Part shown: one piece after another, positions 9,104 through 20,669 of the stretch
How positions within the stretch are numbered: position 1 is the stretch's first letter
How the letters are laid out: the number at the start of each line of letters is the position of its first letter
From: Aotearoamyces nothofagi
Lineage: Eukaryota > Ascomycota > Leotiomycetes > Leotiales > Tympanidaceae
DNA length: 64,000 bases
NCBI GenBank assembly: GCA_015345905.1
Contig: JADDTR010000017.1
Span: forward strand, 310,001 to 374,000
Reading direction: 5' to 3'
Position numbers and translations under genes: made by a program
The notes under the pieces: generated by a model
The model's input: only the letters and a program-made list of their open reading frames with translations
Told to the model about the DNA's origin: nothing
The model's database searches: none

Positions 9104-12100
9104 TTGGAAATTATGCTCGTATTATTATTGACGCAGTTGTAGATAACCAATCAGCCTCTGTTACTCGGCTGCAATAGTGGGCAATTTGCCCCTTGGCGAA
9201 CATGCCGTGCTCTACAAAGCTTTAATCTTTGTAAAGATATCTGCTCCCTATAAAGGGGATTAGGCCCTACCCGCCAATCACAGGGAGAATTCGATTGTTC
9301 CTGCAGCATGACACCAACGGCGATGGATATGTTGTGAATTATTGTCAGTGGAAGTACGATGAATCCAGGCAGGAAGGGTATACTGCGGCCCCTGCGACAT
9401 TGCCACACCTTTAAAAGCTCACCGCTGGGCTGTGAACAGAACTCATCTGGTCTACGAGAATACTACTATGTAAAAAGTGGAGCAAAATACATGTTACAAT
9501 ATACTCTGCTCGTATAAGCTCAGTATTGAGTAGCATCGGAGACGGAAAGATCACCGGGCACATGTCTAACGGGGAATTTTGGACGGCACAGTAGGCAGTG
9601 GATGTAGAATATTGCTTTTTCAGCCACCACGTATGCATGTCTCACCACAAGACGCAATGCCATGCAGGTTCCAGCATATTTCCAAAACTCCACACTACGC
9701 ACTCCGAAGACGTGGTTCGGTAAGCCCAACGTAAGCAGATACGTGCTTGTCGGGTATGCACAGGATCGTCTTTGCGTAGCTTGCATTGCTGGGACGTTCT
9801 GTTTCGATTTGAAGCAGAGGTCCTGTAGCTTGTACGTGGGAATGCGTAGATATTCTTCTGCTTGCTGCAGTGGGGTTTTATTTGGGGGGTGGGCACCGTT
9901 GCTGGAGGTGCTGTTTGAGTTTCGACTTTTGAATCGAAAAGTGGGGTATCTGAGGCCTGGTCTGGCTTGTATAGTACTGTGCATAGGAGAGCTGCGATGT
10001 AAGAGTATGTAATTAATTAATTAAAAAATCTATCAATCTCTCTATCTATCTGTGTGTCTGTCACCTGCTTTTGTGGGTTCTGGAGTGGAGGGTTGACTGA
10101 TAATTGATTGATCAACATGGCTAGGCTGTAAAGATGGAGCGAGATGGGAATGCGGAGAATCATCGATCTGTACCGTACAGTGCATATATCATATATGAGT
10201 CCGTATATATATTTCATCACGCCTGCTTGGCCTCTGCTCGGCCTCTGCGGCAGCAGCTCCCAGAGGGCCAGCGGAGCGTCTTTTTCGTCTCTGGACGACA
10301 CCTCGTCGGCACATATATATATATATATCCATATATACCAGGCAGCAAGCCCGAAGGCGACACCAGAGCTCTCTTTCTCAAACCAGCCCGCGCCGTGTGA
10401 CGGAGCCGACTTGGTCGAGAAGCGATATCATATGATATACGGCCATCGGCAGGCGTCAACGTTTGGCTAGTTTGGGGCGCATCCCATGATTTGTGCAGTG
10501 GGTGGTTGGTTGGTTGATTGGAAGATGGGGGGGATGCCTTGGGGAGGAGGCGGTGCAGAGAAGGGGCTGGGGGATGTGTGGGCTGCAACTGTACTGTACT
10601 TGTGGTGCTGATGGGAGGGGAGAGGAGATGGTTTTCGTGGGAGGAGAGGGCATGTATCACACCACGATCGTTTGTACGAATATATATACACGGGGGTTTT
10701 TTAAAAGCAGAAATTCCTGTAGAGATGTATATATACTCTTGCGGGAATCATGCCGAGAGAGCGGAAGAAGCGAGCGGAAGAGGAGATGGCGTCGAGACGA
10801 GAGCAAGACAGGACAGGACGGACGGGATGGATGGATGACGGAAGCGCTCTCTCGTCGGTCTCCATCTGCGTTCGCGGGAGCGCAGAGCTGCGAGCAAAGA
10901 CATGGAGCAGGCATTACTGGAGATATATCTATTATAACGGATAGAGAAGAAGTGCGGGGGACGGGGACGGGGACGGATTGGCTGCTGGAGCGATGTGAGA
11001 CATGGATTAGAGGGGGGGCGTTGCTCCTCAGGCACAGCGTCCCGGGCACACGCTGAAGAGCCGGCGCAGAAATCGTGACGGAAAGCAATTGTACAGGTAC
11101 AGGTACAGGTACAGCACAGCACAGTGCACGATTGATTGCCGCATAGGGCCATTCCTGTACACGAGCACTGCACCGGCGGAAGTGATTGGATTTGCAGGTT
11201 GCTGTAGAGGGGTTTTCTTTATTCACCTGCATCGTATGGAAATGGCGATGGGATATGGATATGGATACGTGCTGTAAAGCGATGTGATGCAACAGCTGGG
11301 CAAAAGCATGCAAAGTATAGAAAAAGTATAGAAAAAGCATAAATCTCGTAACTTACCGCAGCTGGGCCGACCAAGATACAAGCAGAGCAGAGCAGATAAG
11401 ATGCCGGGCAACAAGATCCCAGGGACGGGGGCACAGGAATAGCGACAAACAGGAACAACAGCGATACCTCATCTTGAAAGCTTTTTTTAGTTTTTTTAAA
11501 AAATATTGTTTGAATGGCATCCAATCTACTATATCTGCGCTTCGCCTTCCCTCAGCTACTTACTTACTGCCTTCCTTACTGCCTTGGTGCGGTGCAGTAC
11601 TGGCATGTCTCGTGTATATGTTATCATAAGAATCTTACCCGTATACCACCCCTAGATACTCGATATACACTGTCCCAGATACTCGATATACACTGCCATC
11701 AGCAGAGCCACATAGCCCACGCCCACCCGCTCGCTCGTCTCGCTCGTAGCCGCCGCCTCTACCTTGGCCTGGTTCAGCATATAACCTGCCTGCGCCAGCA
11801 TGCTTCGGATCTTACAGCAGAGCAGTGAGTGGATGGATGAGATGCGTTCGATCGTTCTTTCCCCACACGATCAGACATGGATGGGATTAGGAGGGCGGCG
11901 ATAAGGGGGGGAGTGCACGGTAGGTTGGTGGGTTTGGCGGCGGTATGGCGTGTGGCGGATGCGACTGCGACTGCGACTGCGGGAGACGGGTCAGGAGTTG
12001 CGAGCGGGTACGGTGAATTGTGGTGCGCTGGGGGTGCCGGAGCCGGAGGGGCTGCTGGGAGGGTGGTGAGGGTTTTTGATACTGGGTGGATGGATGGATG

Positions 12101-12128
12101 GATGTATGGGTAGGTACTGTCTTCTGGT

Positions 12129-12220
12129 ATTATTGCTGTATATATTGTTGCTGTATATATTATTGCTGTATATATTATTGCTGTATATATTATTGCTGTA
12201 TATATTATTGCTGTATATTG
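12129..12220. repeat. 15-bp minisatellite, about six copies
   Basis: The unit TTGCTGTATATATTA repeats with a strict 15-bp period about six times, with a single base change in one early copy. The apparent YSNNI-repeat and CCIYY-repeat peptides on the two strands are products of this repeat, not genes. Confidence 0.85.
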
Positions 12221-13676
12221 ACAATATATGATTACATCGCCGTAGATGACTGCTGTAGATTGCACAGTGACAAGTATATTATTGCTGATATGCTCACTAT
12301 ACCCTACTCTGTACGTGCTGGGCGGCAAAGCGGCAGCGCCCACCGCCGTCTCCCAGGCTCCCCCCCCCCGCTTGCGGCTTCGCCGTCCCATCCAGGGCCC
12401 CGAGTCTCCATCTTCTTATCTTCCATCTTTGGCATTGGCATCCGATGCCTCGACAGGTACAGGGCGGTGGCATCTGTCTACATTAGGTACATTTTAGGTA
12501 TTTTAGCTACAGTGCGTACCGTACCGTACCGTACCGTACCGTGCTGTCCCGCTGTCTTCCCGTGCTGTCTTAGGCTGGGAGACGCGTTCGGGTGATCTTC
12601 AATAAGCCCCCGTTGCAACGTCAGCGAAAGCCTGCCCTCCGCCCTGTTCTCGGATCGGCCTCATTTTCCCCATCCAGGTGGTGAGTGCTCAGTGGTAGGA
12701 GGGGCTGTTCGCTGTGGCTGTATCTACAGTACTGTTGCTGCCGTCGCTGCTGTCGCTGCCGTCGCTGCTGTAGTCTGCGCACTGTAGGCTGCGCACTGTA
12801 GGCTGCGTGTTGCAGGCTCCAAGGCAGCTGGGACGCGCATGGCTCAGACCCGCACATACGACATTAGGTAGGTACTCGTGACGGAGCAAGACTCACTGCC
12901 TCAAGCTGCCTCTGGAAAGATCAATTCATGGTGCGGTGGCCTTGGGTCTCACTCTGCCGTCCCAGGGCATGCATGTATTATGGCATTGTGGCCTAATGGT
13001 GGCGATGGCTGCTGGATGGATTTGGTTATGGCTTTTGCTAAATGGCCGGCGGTGGTGGAGAGCTCTTCAAGCCCCAAGCCCCGGGGAGGCGTGTGGAGAG
13101 GCGTGGGAGGTAAGCAGCCCTCTGTACGGAGCAGCTTTCGCGAGGCTACGAGACCATGCATGCCGACGGCCAGTTCAGGCTCGCAGAGCGGAGTCGAGGG
13201 CATCCCCAAGATGCTGGCTGATGGTTCATGATTCGTATGTGACGTGTGTGCTAAGGACGGACGAATATGCCAAGAGCGAGTACTCGTAGTGGTGTCGTGT
13301 CGTGTAGTGTAGCGGGTGGATGTTAAGGTATACATACCTACAGTATGGGTAGGCCAGTGGCCGCTCCTTACAGCACAGTCCATGCCATGCCATGGCTACA
13401 GGAGGCACGGCACTCGTGTGCTGCGGAGCGGCGACTTGCCTATTGGGCACGAAGATTTGGCTCTCCGGCACCTGGCTCTCAGGAACCTTCAAGCCGCACG
13501 GCTGCATCCCAGGAAATGCTTATCTGCCCAAATGGCATTGGCTAGAGGTCAATCCGTCCACCGGCGGCACAACTTGGCCGTGGGCGAGGGCCATCGCCAT
13601 CGCCATCGCCGGCGCTCAGGGTTGGGCATGCGGTGCTACAGCAGCTGCTGCACGCACAGCAGGAGGTGCGGCCATG

Positions 13677-13745
13677 GATGGATGGGTGGGTGGATGGACG
13701 GATGGAGGATGGAGGATGGAGGATGGAGGATGGAGGATGGATGGA
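13677..13745. repeat. GGATGGA/GGATGGAG simple-repeat tract
   Basis: Tandem GGATGGATGG and GGATGGA units in the long spacer; similar short GGATGG tracts recur at ~12088-12106 and ~18455-18485. Confidence 0.8.
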
Positions 13746-14912
13746 TCTGGACGAGGCAGCATGGGTGAGGGGCATGGATGGCGGGCATGGATGGCGGGCA
13801 TGGACGGCGGCCGCTACACGGATGATTGAGGGACCCTGCCGGAGCACGGCCAGTCACGCTGTGCACAGAGAGGATGGCCTGTGGGAACGTCCTCTCCCGT
13901 ACACGCTACGGTACAAGCACTTCCGTCCATACCGTACTGCTGTATATTACTGCTGTATATACATCCGACACCCCACTGCTGTACTTGCTGTGTGTGTGTA
14001 TGTATGTATGTATGTACCTCGTCAACCCGGAGGATAAGTGCCGCAGGTGTGAGTATGGGCGACAAGATCGAAACTCGAACATCGCAGCCCGGCGTACGTA
14101 CGCACACGACAGCCAGTCCAGCCCGGCCAGTCCAGCACAGAATATCCTCACCGTTCCCGGCACCTGGGTACGGATCTATGCATGCCATCTGGAGCGTGTA
14201 CTTGTACTTGTCCAGTACATACTGTACTTGTACAACCTCCATGCCTGCATGTCTCCATGCCTATTGTATATACAGTACCTACCTCCCTACCTCCCTACCT
14301 CCCTACATGCCTAAGATATGTACATACACCCCTACATCCCGTCAGTCAGTGCCAGTGTCGCCATCACACACCCGCTGCCCACGCATATCCACCACCGCCG
14401 TCCACCTGCTATCCTCATCCACAGCCACATCCACATCCGCATCCACATCCGCATCCACCACTGTCCACCACCGCTTCCTTCTTGCTCCCGCCGAGACACC
14501 TCTCCCTCCTCTGCCCCTACCTTTTCCCGTTTCCCACTTGGCCAGCACAAATCAGGGACACAACTCCTGCACCGCATCCCCGCTGCATTCTGCATTGACT
14601 CGCCTATGACCACTCGGGGCAGGCTGCGCACCCTGGCCCACTCGCGGCGGCGCAGACTGTCCATAAGAGGGCCCATATCCGGCGTGCACGTTCGGCCACC
14701 AGAGACCCGCCTGCAACCCATGCGGTAGCAAGCGAAGCTGGCCCGTACCCCGAATTTCAGACTCCCATTACTGCCGGCCGTTCTCACGATCCTCCTTCGT
14801 GTGTCGGTTTCGCCCTTTTGCTGGCCATTGGCCGTGCTGCTCCGTGCTGCTCTGTACTGCTGCTCTCCGGGTCACACGCAGTCGGAGAAATCTAGCACGC
14901 ACGATACAAAGT

Positions 14913-17009
14913 ATGGACTCGAGAGGCAATCCTGTCGATGAGCCTATCGATATATCGTGGTCTGAAGAGACGACGCCGAGCTCAGACGCATTGCTTGAAG
15001 AGTTTGTACGCCATAATACTCCCTTGCACCAGGGCTCTCGCATCCTGCGAGCTCCCATCATTCGACGCCGGCCTACGCCTCAGCCAAATAGAGAAGGCGC
15101 ATCATTTCATAACATACATACTTTTTCATTTAAAGCACCTCGAACGGCGGGGCAACGGCATCCATCAGATGCTTCGTCCACCCCCTCTGCGTTTACTCTC
15201 TCTACACCGACGTCGAGCTCCACTGATACCTGGCCAGGCTCGGGCTTTGTAGTTGACGAGGAGGACGAGGAGATGGGGCCTCGAGATGATCACCATGACT
15301 TCGATACCCTTCTAGAGCCCAAGATTGAATCCCCAGACAGTGGTGTCCTCATGGTTGAGCTGCAGGAGGCAGAGACATTACCTGCGATCGATAAGAGTGT
15401 CTCGCCATGTCAGATGAAGAGGCCTCGAGGTAGGCCGAGGAAACATCCTGTGCAGACTCAAGAGTCCATGTCAAAGGTAGCCAAAGGGCGATCGAAGACG
15501 GGATGCATAACTTGTCGGAAGCGGAAGAAGAAGTGTGACGAAGCAAAGCCACGATGTAAGTGGAGACTTCATTTAGTTTTATCTATCAAGGCATTCTCAA
15601 ACAGCTCAACTGATTGCACAGGTTTAAATTGTGAGAAGAACGCTGTGCTGTGCGAAGGCTATCCTGAGCGAACGGTATGGAAGTCGGGGAGAGAAAAGGC
15701 CGAGGAAGGTACGACAGCATGGACTAACCAGATGTCTGAGCAAGCACTGATCGCATCGACAGCCCAGATGCGGAGGGTGAGCTTGCCAAACATCAAATTA
15801 CATCCTGTCATACATGGTGTCGAGACACCTGGCGACAGGATATTCTTCGAGCATTACGTCTTCAGATTGAGTGCAGTCCTCACCGTAGAAGGACCTACAA
15901 AGAATGCATTCAAAGACATGCTATTGCCAATGGCGGTCAAGCATTTAGGTCTCATGCATTCGATTCTGGCATTATCTAGTACCAATATCGACTATAAGGA
16001 GCCTTACGGAAAGGAACTACTGGCAAAGCATCCTGACCTGACGGAAGATATGCTACATGAGCGTTCACAATTTCATCAGGATGCAGCTCTGAAAGAGTTC
16101 CATGCCGACATAGCTCGACAGAATGATGGCGTAGTCGAGAACGCAATTATCTCTGTTCGATTTGGCCAAATGCTGTGTATGGTGGTACAGGCTCTTTCGG
16201 AAGGCAAGGCAACCGGCGAGCATCGAATTCATCTACAGGGATACCAGAAGTTGATCCGCGAGAGCCCTCCCGACGATGGTCCATTCATGGAGTTTATCAA
16301 GGAATACTTCCAATTCCACATCTCGGCCGACGAGATTATCAGCCTTCCTCAAGGACAAGAACGATTAGGTAGCGTCTCGGACGACTGGAATCTACCCGAA
16401 AATATCATCCAGCCCGATGCTGTTCGTTTGCTAGGCGTTCAAGACCGGCTCTTCGTCTGCATGTCCAAGATAACAACTATACGGAACAATATTCGCGTCA
16501 ACATGGAAAGTGGAGTGGAGCCCGTTGTTGACTACACCTCGCTATACCGTGCAGCAGAAATCGACGCCGAGATCCGCGATTGGAGAGCCCCATGGCCCAA
16601 AGGTGATTCTCGCGATATTGCAGGGCTCCTCTATAAGCAAATGATGTGGGTATACCTCTGGCGAACCATCTACCCACCAAAAACTACCAACTGGGCACCG
16701 GATCCCAAAATCACACAAGCCGTCAACGATGGACTCGTGCTCCTCGAGCTCGTCCCGCCAACGGACCCCAGCCAAACGTTACTCCTTGCACCCACCTTCC
16801 TCATTGGCTGTGCTGCATTCGATCCAGCGCAAAGAGCTCCAGTCCGCAAGAGCATTGGTCTCATCAAGAGCTACACGAGTCTCAAAAACACGGACCGCGC
16901 ACTGGAGGTTCTCGAAGAAGTGTGGAGGTTCATGGATGTGCGCGACGAGAGGAGTTGGGATTGGCAAAGTATTGCTCACGGAATGGGAATGGATTTCTTG
17001 GCCACATGA
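14913..17009 (+). CDS. Zn2Cys6 transcription factor with AT-hook
   Basis: Two exons, 14913-15555 and 15622-17009; 676 aa. The 66-nt intron (GTAAGT...TGCACAG) is a multiple of three and has no stop, so the frame also reads through it. Splicing restores the zinc binuclear cluster C-x2-C-x6-C-x6-C-x2-C-x6-C starting at C198 (CITCRKRKKKCDEAKPRC then LNCEKNAVLC). Just before it lies an AT-hook, KRPRGRPRKH (~168-178), for minor-groove contact. After the cluster comes a ~440-residue helical region of the fungal transcription-factor middle-homology type, which fits the Fungal_trans_2 family. An acidic N-terminus may activate. The start is the ATG at 14913; the frame is open further upstream only via a GTG. 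Targets cannot be told from sequence. The preceding 5.8-kb spacer is unusual. Confidence 0.88.
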   Translation: MDSRGNPVDEPIDISWSEETTPSSDALLEEFVRHNTPLHQGSRILRAPIIRRRPTPQPNREGASFHNIHTFSFKAPRTAGQRHPSDASSTPSAFTLSTPTSSSTDTWPGSGFVVDEEDEEMGPRDDHHDFDTLLEPKIESPDSGVLMVELQEAETLPAIDKSVSPCQMKRPRGRPRKHPVQTQESMSKVAKGRSKTGCITCRKRKKKCDEAKPRCKWRLHLVLSIKAFSNSSTDCTGLNCEKNAVLCEGYPERTVWKSGREKAEEGTTAWTNQMSEQALIASTAQMRRVSLPNIKLHPVIHGVETPGDRIFFEHYVFRLSAVLTVEGPTKNAFKDMLLPMAVKHLGLMHSILALSSTNIDYKEPYGKELLAKHPDLTEDMLHERSQFHQDAALKEFHADIARQNDGVVENAIISVRFGQMLCMVVQALSEGKATGEHRIHLQGYQKLIRESPPDDGPFMEFIKEYFQFHISADEIISLPQGQERLGSVSDDWNLPENIIQPDAVRLLGVQDRLFVCMSKITTIRNNIRVNMESGVEPVVDYTSLYRAAEIDAEIRDWRAPWPKGDSRDIAGLLYKQMMWVYLWRTIYPPKTTNWAPDPKITQAVNDGLVLLELVPPTDPSQTLLLAPTFLIGCAAFDPAQRAPVRKSIGLIKSYTSLKNTDRALEVLEEVWRFMDVRDERSWDWQSIAHGMGMDFLAT

Positions 17010-18195
17010 CACGATTGATCAACCAATCGAGATGTCAATGGGCGAAAATCATTAAACAATCCGGTCTGCAAATCTTTGGTCAGTTGTGCCTCCACCCGGG
17101 TACTACCGGGATCCCCGGCATATCAAAAGTGGAGGCTATCTGATCGGCCGGCGAAATTCTTGGACGCTTCTTGGCTTCCTTTTTTCCCTATTGATATGAT
17201 ATACAAGACCTTCGTTTAAATATATTTATATATGTATTTCATTTTCATTTTTATTGCATACAAGGTCATATCTCGGATTTATATCTGGAGAGGGGATACT
17301 CTTTGCAACTTCGCGTGGGCTCTTTTACGGGGTGTGCGGGTCTGTCCCCTTTTCACTTTTTCTCTAGACATTTCTCTCTCCGGACAAATCCTAAAATGGG
17401 CTGGGCGGATGGCAATCTTTTGAATCATTGATCATACCTTTTTTTTCACTTTGCTGAAGAAATTTCGGAAACTGCGGAATTTGCATTGCAGCTAGCTATA
17501 TGGACTGTTATGAAAGAACTGTATGAATGGGTTTGGATTTCGATTGGGTGCTGGCGTTGCGGGCGTTGGACTAGGGGGAATGGAGATGGGATATAGGGCG
17601 GTGGTGGCTTTTTGAGACAGTAGTTATTTATCTATATAGATATATATCTATCTTATTGATTGATCGTTGTGTTTGCCTATTCTGTTTATTTTATTTACTA
17701 TATCTATTCTAAAGAAAAAAAGAAAACAAAGGTCGGAAGATTGGGAAGACTGGAAGAAAGATAGGGAGAGGGAGAGAGATGAAGAAATTAAGAAGTATCG
17801 GAACCCTTGTTAGCTCTGATCTTTTGTGTAATGTACTGTGAGGTACCGTACTCTGTCGCAAGGAACCATACCGCGCCGCGTAGAGTCGATGGTAGTCGAT
17901 CGAGGGGGAAAGTAGTCTGTCTGTCGAGCCAGGGCGGCAACGATACGTACCTAAACGAGGCCCATCTAGGTCACGGGTGATGTGATGTGAGATTGTTTTG
18001 CCGGGGTGCGTGGGTGGGTGAGGTATAGTGGGTGAGTGAGGTATAGTGGGTGATGAGATATAGTGGCGGGCGAGATCGATATAGCAATCACAGACGAGAT
18101 GTGTGCGGTGGTCGGTGAGGTGAGGTGAGATTGGTGAGGTGAGGTGAGGGTGAGGTATAGCAGGTTGCGGTGCGGAGTGAGACTGGTGGAGTGGA

Positions 18196-18415
18196 GTACT
18201 CGTAGATGAGATGGGATGGGATGGGATGGGGTGGGATAGCTGTAGTTGGTTTTGGGTCGCGTGGTGGAGTGGAGGGTGAGATGTAGTGGGCGAGATTGAT
18301 GTAGTACTCGTAGATGAGATGGGATAGGTGCAGTTAGTTTTGTGAGATTGATCACTGTGGTTTGGGTCGCGTGGTGGAGTGGAGGGTGAGATGGATTGTG
18401 CGAGATTTATGTGCG
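18196..18415. repeat. Two-unit minisatellite, unit ~108-110 bp
   Basis: GTACTCGTAGATGAGATGGG recurs at 18196 and 18304, and TTTGGGTCGCGTGGTGGAGT recurs at 18251 and 18361, so the two halves of one ~108-110 bp unit are each repeated in order. The units have diverged between these anchors. Confidence 0.75.
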
Positions 18416-20311
18416 GGCACGGGCGTGGTGGTTTGGGTGGGTGGTTTGGATTGGATAGGTGGGATGGATGGGATGGATGGATGGGTGGAGTGTGTGATTT
18501 GTGTGATTTGATTAGAGATATGGTGTCGCGCGATGTAACGCTGCCTTATTACTGTAGGTCTTGGGGTTGAGGAGGTAGGTGAGGTGGTGAGGTGGGTGAG
18601 GAGGGTGAGGTAGGTGAGGACTTAGGTGAGGAGGTAGTAGGTCGATGGATAGTAGGCAAGTCGGCAGAGAGGTACTGTAAGCAGGTCGATAGGTAAGTCG
18701 GCAGTAAGTACGTTGACAGACAGTAGGCGGGTCGGTAGATACCCAGGCAAAGCAGATGGGCAGAGCTGGTCTGCTGTAAAAGTAAACAGATCGCTGTCGG
18801 TACCGGTAGCATATATCGGTACTTCTACCAACTGCAACTCCCAACACCGATCCCCACCACCGCCATCAGAATACCCATACCCAAGATCAGACCCGGTCCA
18901 GACCCTTCTCCATCACCACGTCCGATACAGTCAGCAAAACGGAGTCCCCGGCTTACCTTCTAATCTCCTGGGCCGCTTTGGGTGGTATCGTGGAATTTGG
19001 GGATTACCAGATTGGGATTTTAGGGCCGCGGGTGTTGGGTTGGGGGTGGGAGAGGGGGGGTATAGCAAGCACAGACAATAATAGTGATTTGGACTTGATC
19101 TGGTTGATGGTCCCGCAGTACAATACAGGACTTGGAGCTTTTGTATCCAAGGTACAGTGCCGTGGTAGGGTTCGGCGGGTTGGGAAGGAGGACGATGGGA
19201 TGGAGGTGGGATTGGTTGCATGGAGATGTGGGATTGGGCGCTGGGTGGAAGATTAATTCGGATGGATGGCTTTCATTTTGGGTTTCTTGCTTCTTCCTCA
19301 TCAGTCATCGTCGTCATCATCATCTTCTTCTTCCTCCTCCTCGTCAATTATCGTCGTCGTCATCTTTTTCGTCCTCCTCACCGTCGTCGTCTTCTTCTTC
19401 GCCATCCCTCTCTATTATGCAATACTTACATAAAGTGCCAACACCTACTGTATCCAAGTACTGCCGACTCGAGCGGTTTCACTTCTTAGTCACGTCGTTC
19501 CTGACTACTCGATCGAGGGAGAGAGATGAGACTGGGTGTTTCTTATTCCCGGCACGAGCACGCAGTCGGGAGAGGCCGATGTGAGAGCCGATACAGTGGA
19601 GTTGCTACGCAGGTACACTGCATGCATGGCAGAGATGCAATGCAACTTCCGGAGGGTTTGGATGCTATGCACAAAAGAAGGGAGGTCTGGACCTATTCTG
19701 CCAGTCGGGTATCGGGGCCTCGGAGCAGCAGGTAACGCGGCCCATTCGACTTTTCCCGTCCTAGTAGTATACAGGAGGTACAATGAATACGAGGTACGAG
19801 CACAGAACGTGCAGCAAGTATCCTGACAGACTGGAACCGTGATCGGAAACAGGACGTTCCGTCTCCCCTCGGGGCTCTATCCTGCCGGACTTCGGATCGG
19901 TGGTGTGGCTTGCCATTGTGCCCTGTGCAAGGTGCCGTGACGCGTGACAGCCGTTGCGCTGCGACAGGGCACAGGGCCAAACGCAAATGCCAGCGTGAAG
20001 AGCGGCAAACGGGGCAGAAGGCGGGTGACGAGCTGCGACGATGAGGAATCAATCACCTGATCGGCTGCAACTGGCCCTACCCTCATTTGCGGTGGACCTC
20101 GGGTCGCCGTATCCCGTACTCGACCGCTATCTATTGGCCGGCGCGGCGGCCGTGGTGGGGGAGGCCCCTGCGCTGCGTTCTCTCGCGAGATAAGGCGCGT
20201 AAGGCTAGGCGCCGCCTGCTATTTGGCCGGTCGATTTCGATTTCGCCTTGCCCAGCGCACGTGCGGCCTCGTTTTCGTTTTCTACCTGTCGGATCCGATC
20301 CAGGCCGTGGA

Positions 20312-20389
20312 CATGCCTCTATGCGATGCACCGTGTATATCCTATGTCCATGCCTCTATGCGATGCACCGTGTGTATCTATCCTATGTC
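20312..20389 (+). repeat. Tandem duplication, ~37-41 bp unit
   Basis: CATGCCTCTATGCGATGCAC starts at 20312 and again at 20349, each followed by CGTGT and a TATCCTATGTC ending; the second copy has a small insertion. It lies ~280 bp upstream of the ABC transporter ATG. Confidence 0.8.
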
Positions 20390-20669
20390 CATGCATCGCG
20401 CGGTCGCAGTATGTAGCTCGCCCTAAATGGCTTCTTTGCCTGCCGTTCTGGCTGGCGACGTTTCCCTGCATTTTCCCTGGCTTCGGCCGTCGTCTCTAGC
20501 TCCCGTTCCTTCTGAGATGCACTCCACAGTCCGGCGGGTAGCGCCTGGTCCGAAGCGTCGATACGGTGCCGCGGACCCGGAAATGTACTTAAGGCTGACG
20601 GATTAATTATTCTTGCTATTTTTGACGACTGCGATGTAGGCATGTTTCTACAGCACACGAAAAGCAACA

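Larger units (their letters stand above)
9104..14912. other. 5.8-kb gene-poor, simple-repeat-rich spacer upstream of the Zn2Cys6 regulator
   Basis: No ORF here looks like protein. The many ORFs are encoded by simple repeats and overlap on both strands. Visible repeats include (AT)n at ~10313-10328, GGTACA repeats at ~11092-11114, CTGCGA repeats at ~11964-11978, a 15-bp minisatellite at 12129-12220, GTACC repeats at ~12516-12540, GGATGGA repeats at ~13677-13745, TGTA repeats near 13995-14015, CTACCTCC repeats at ~14277-14305 and CCACATCCGCAT repeats at ~14415-14460. The size and position suggest a long regulatory region or long 5' leader for the regulator gene. Confidence 0.6.
17010..20669. 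other. 3.6-kb spacer with minisatellites upstream of the ABC transporter
   Basis: No protein-like ORF. It holds purine/pyrimidine-skewed GGTGAG/TATAGTGG repeats (17990-18180), a 108-110 bp minisatellite (18196-18415), GGTGAGG-type tracts (18565-18640), a TCATCGTC-rich tract (19305-19400) and a ~39-bp tandem duplication (20312-20389). Confidence 0.6.

Noticed and set aside
9520-10012. 154-aa minus and 116-aa plus ORFs facing each other
   Set aside because: No start context, no recognisable motif and mutual overlap; treated as chance ORFs.
11774-12595. Overlapping ORFs encoding YSNNI and CCIYY repeats on opposite strands
   Set aside because: They are translations of the 15-bp minisatellite, whose length is a multiple of three, so all frames stay open.
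13542-14609. Several Trp/Met/Gly- or His/Pro/Ser-rich ORFs
   Set aside because: Encoded by GGATGG and CATCCAC simple repeats; both strands are open, as expected for repeats, not for genes.
17990-18400. GGTGAG-type repeats suspected of being telomere-like or a CRISPR-like array
   Set aside because: The units vary in length and sequence, there are no regular spacers, and fungi lack CRISPR; this is degenerate minisatellite DNA.
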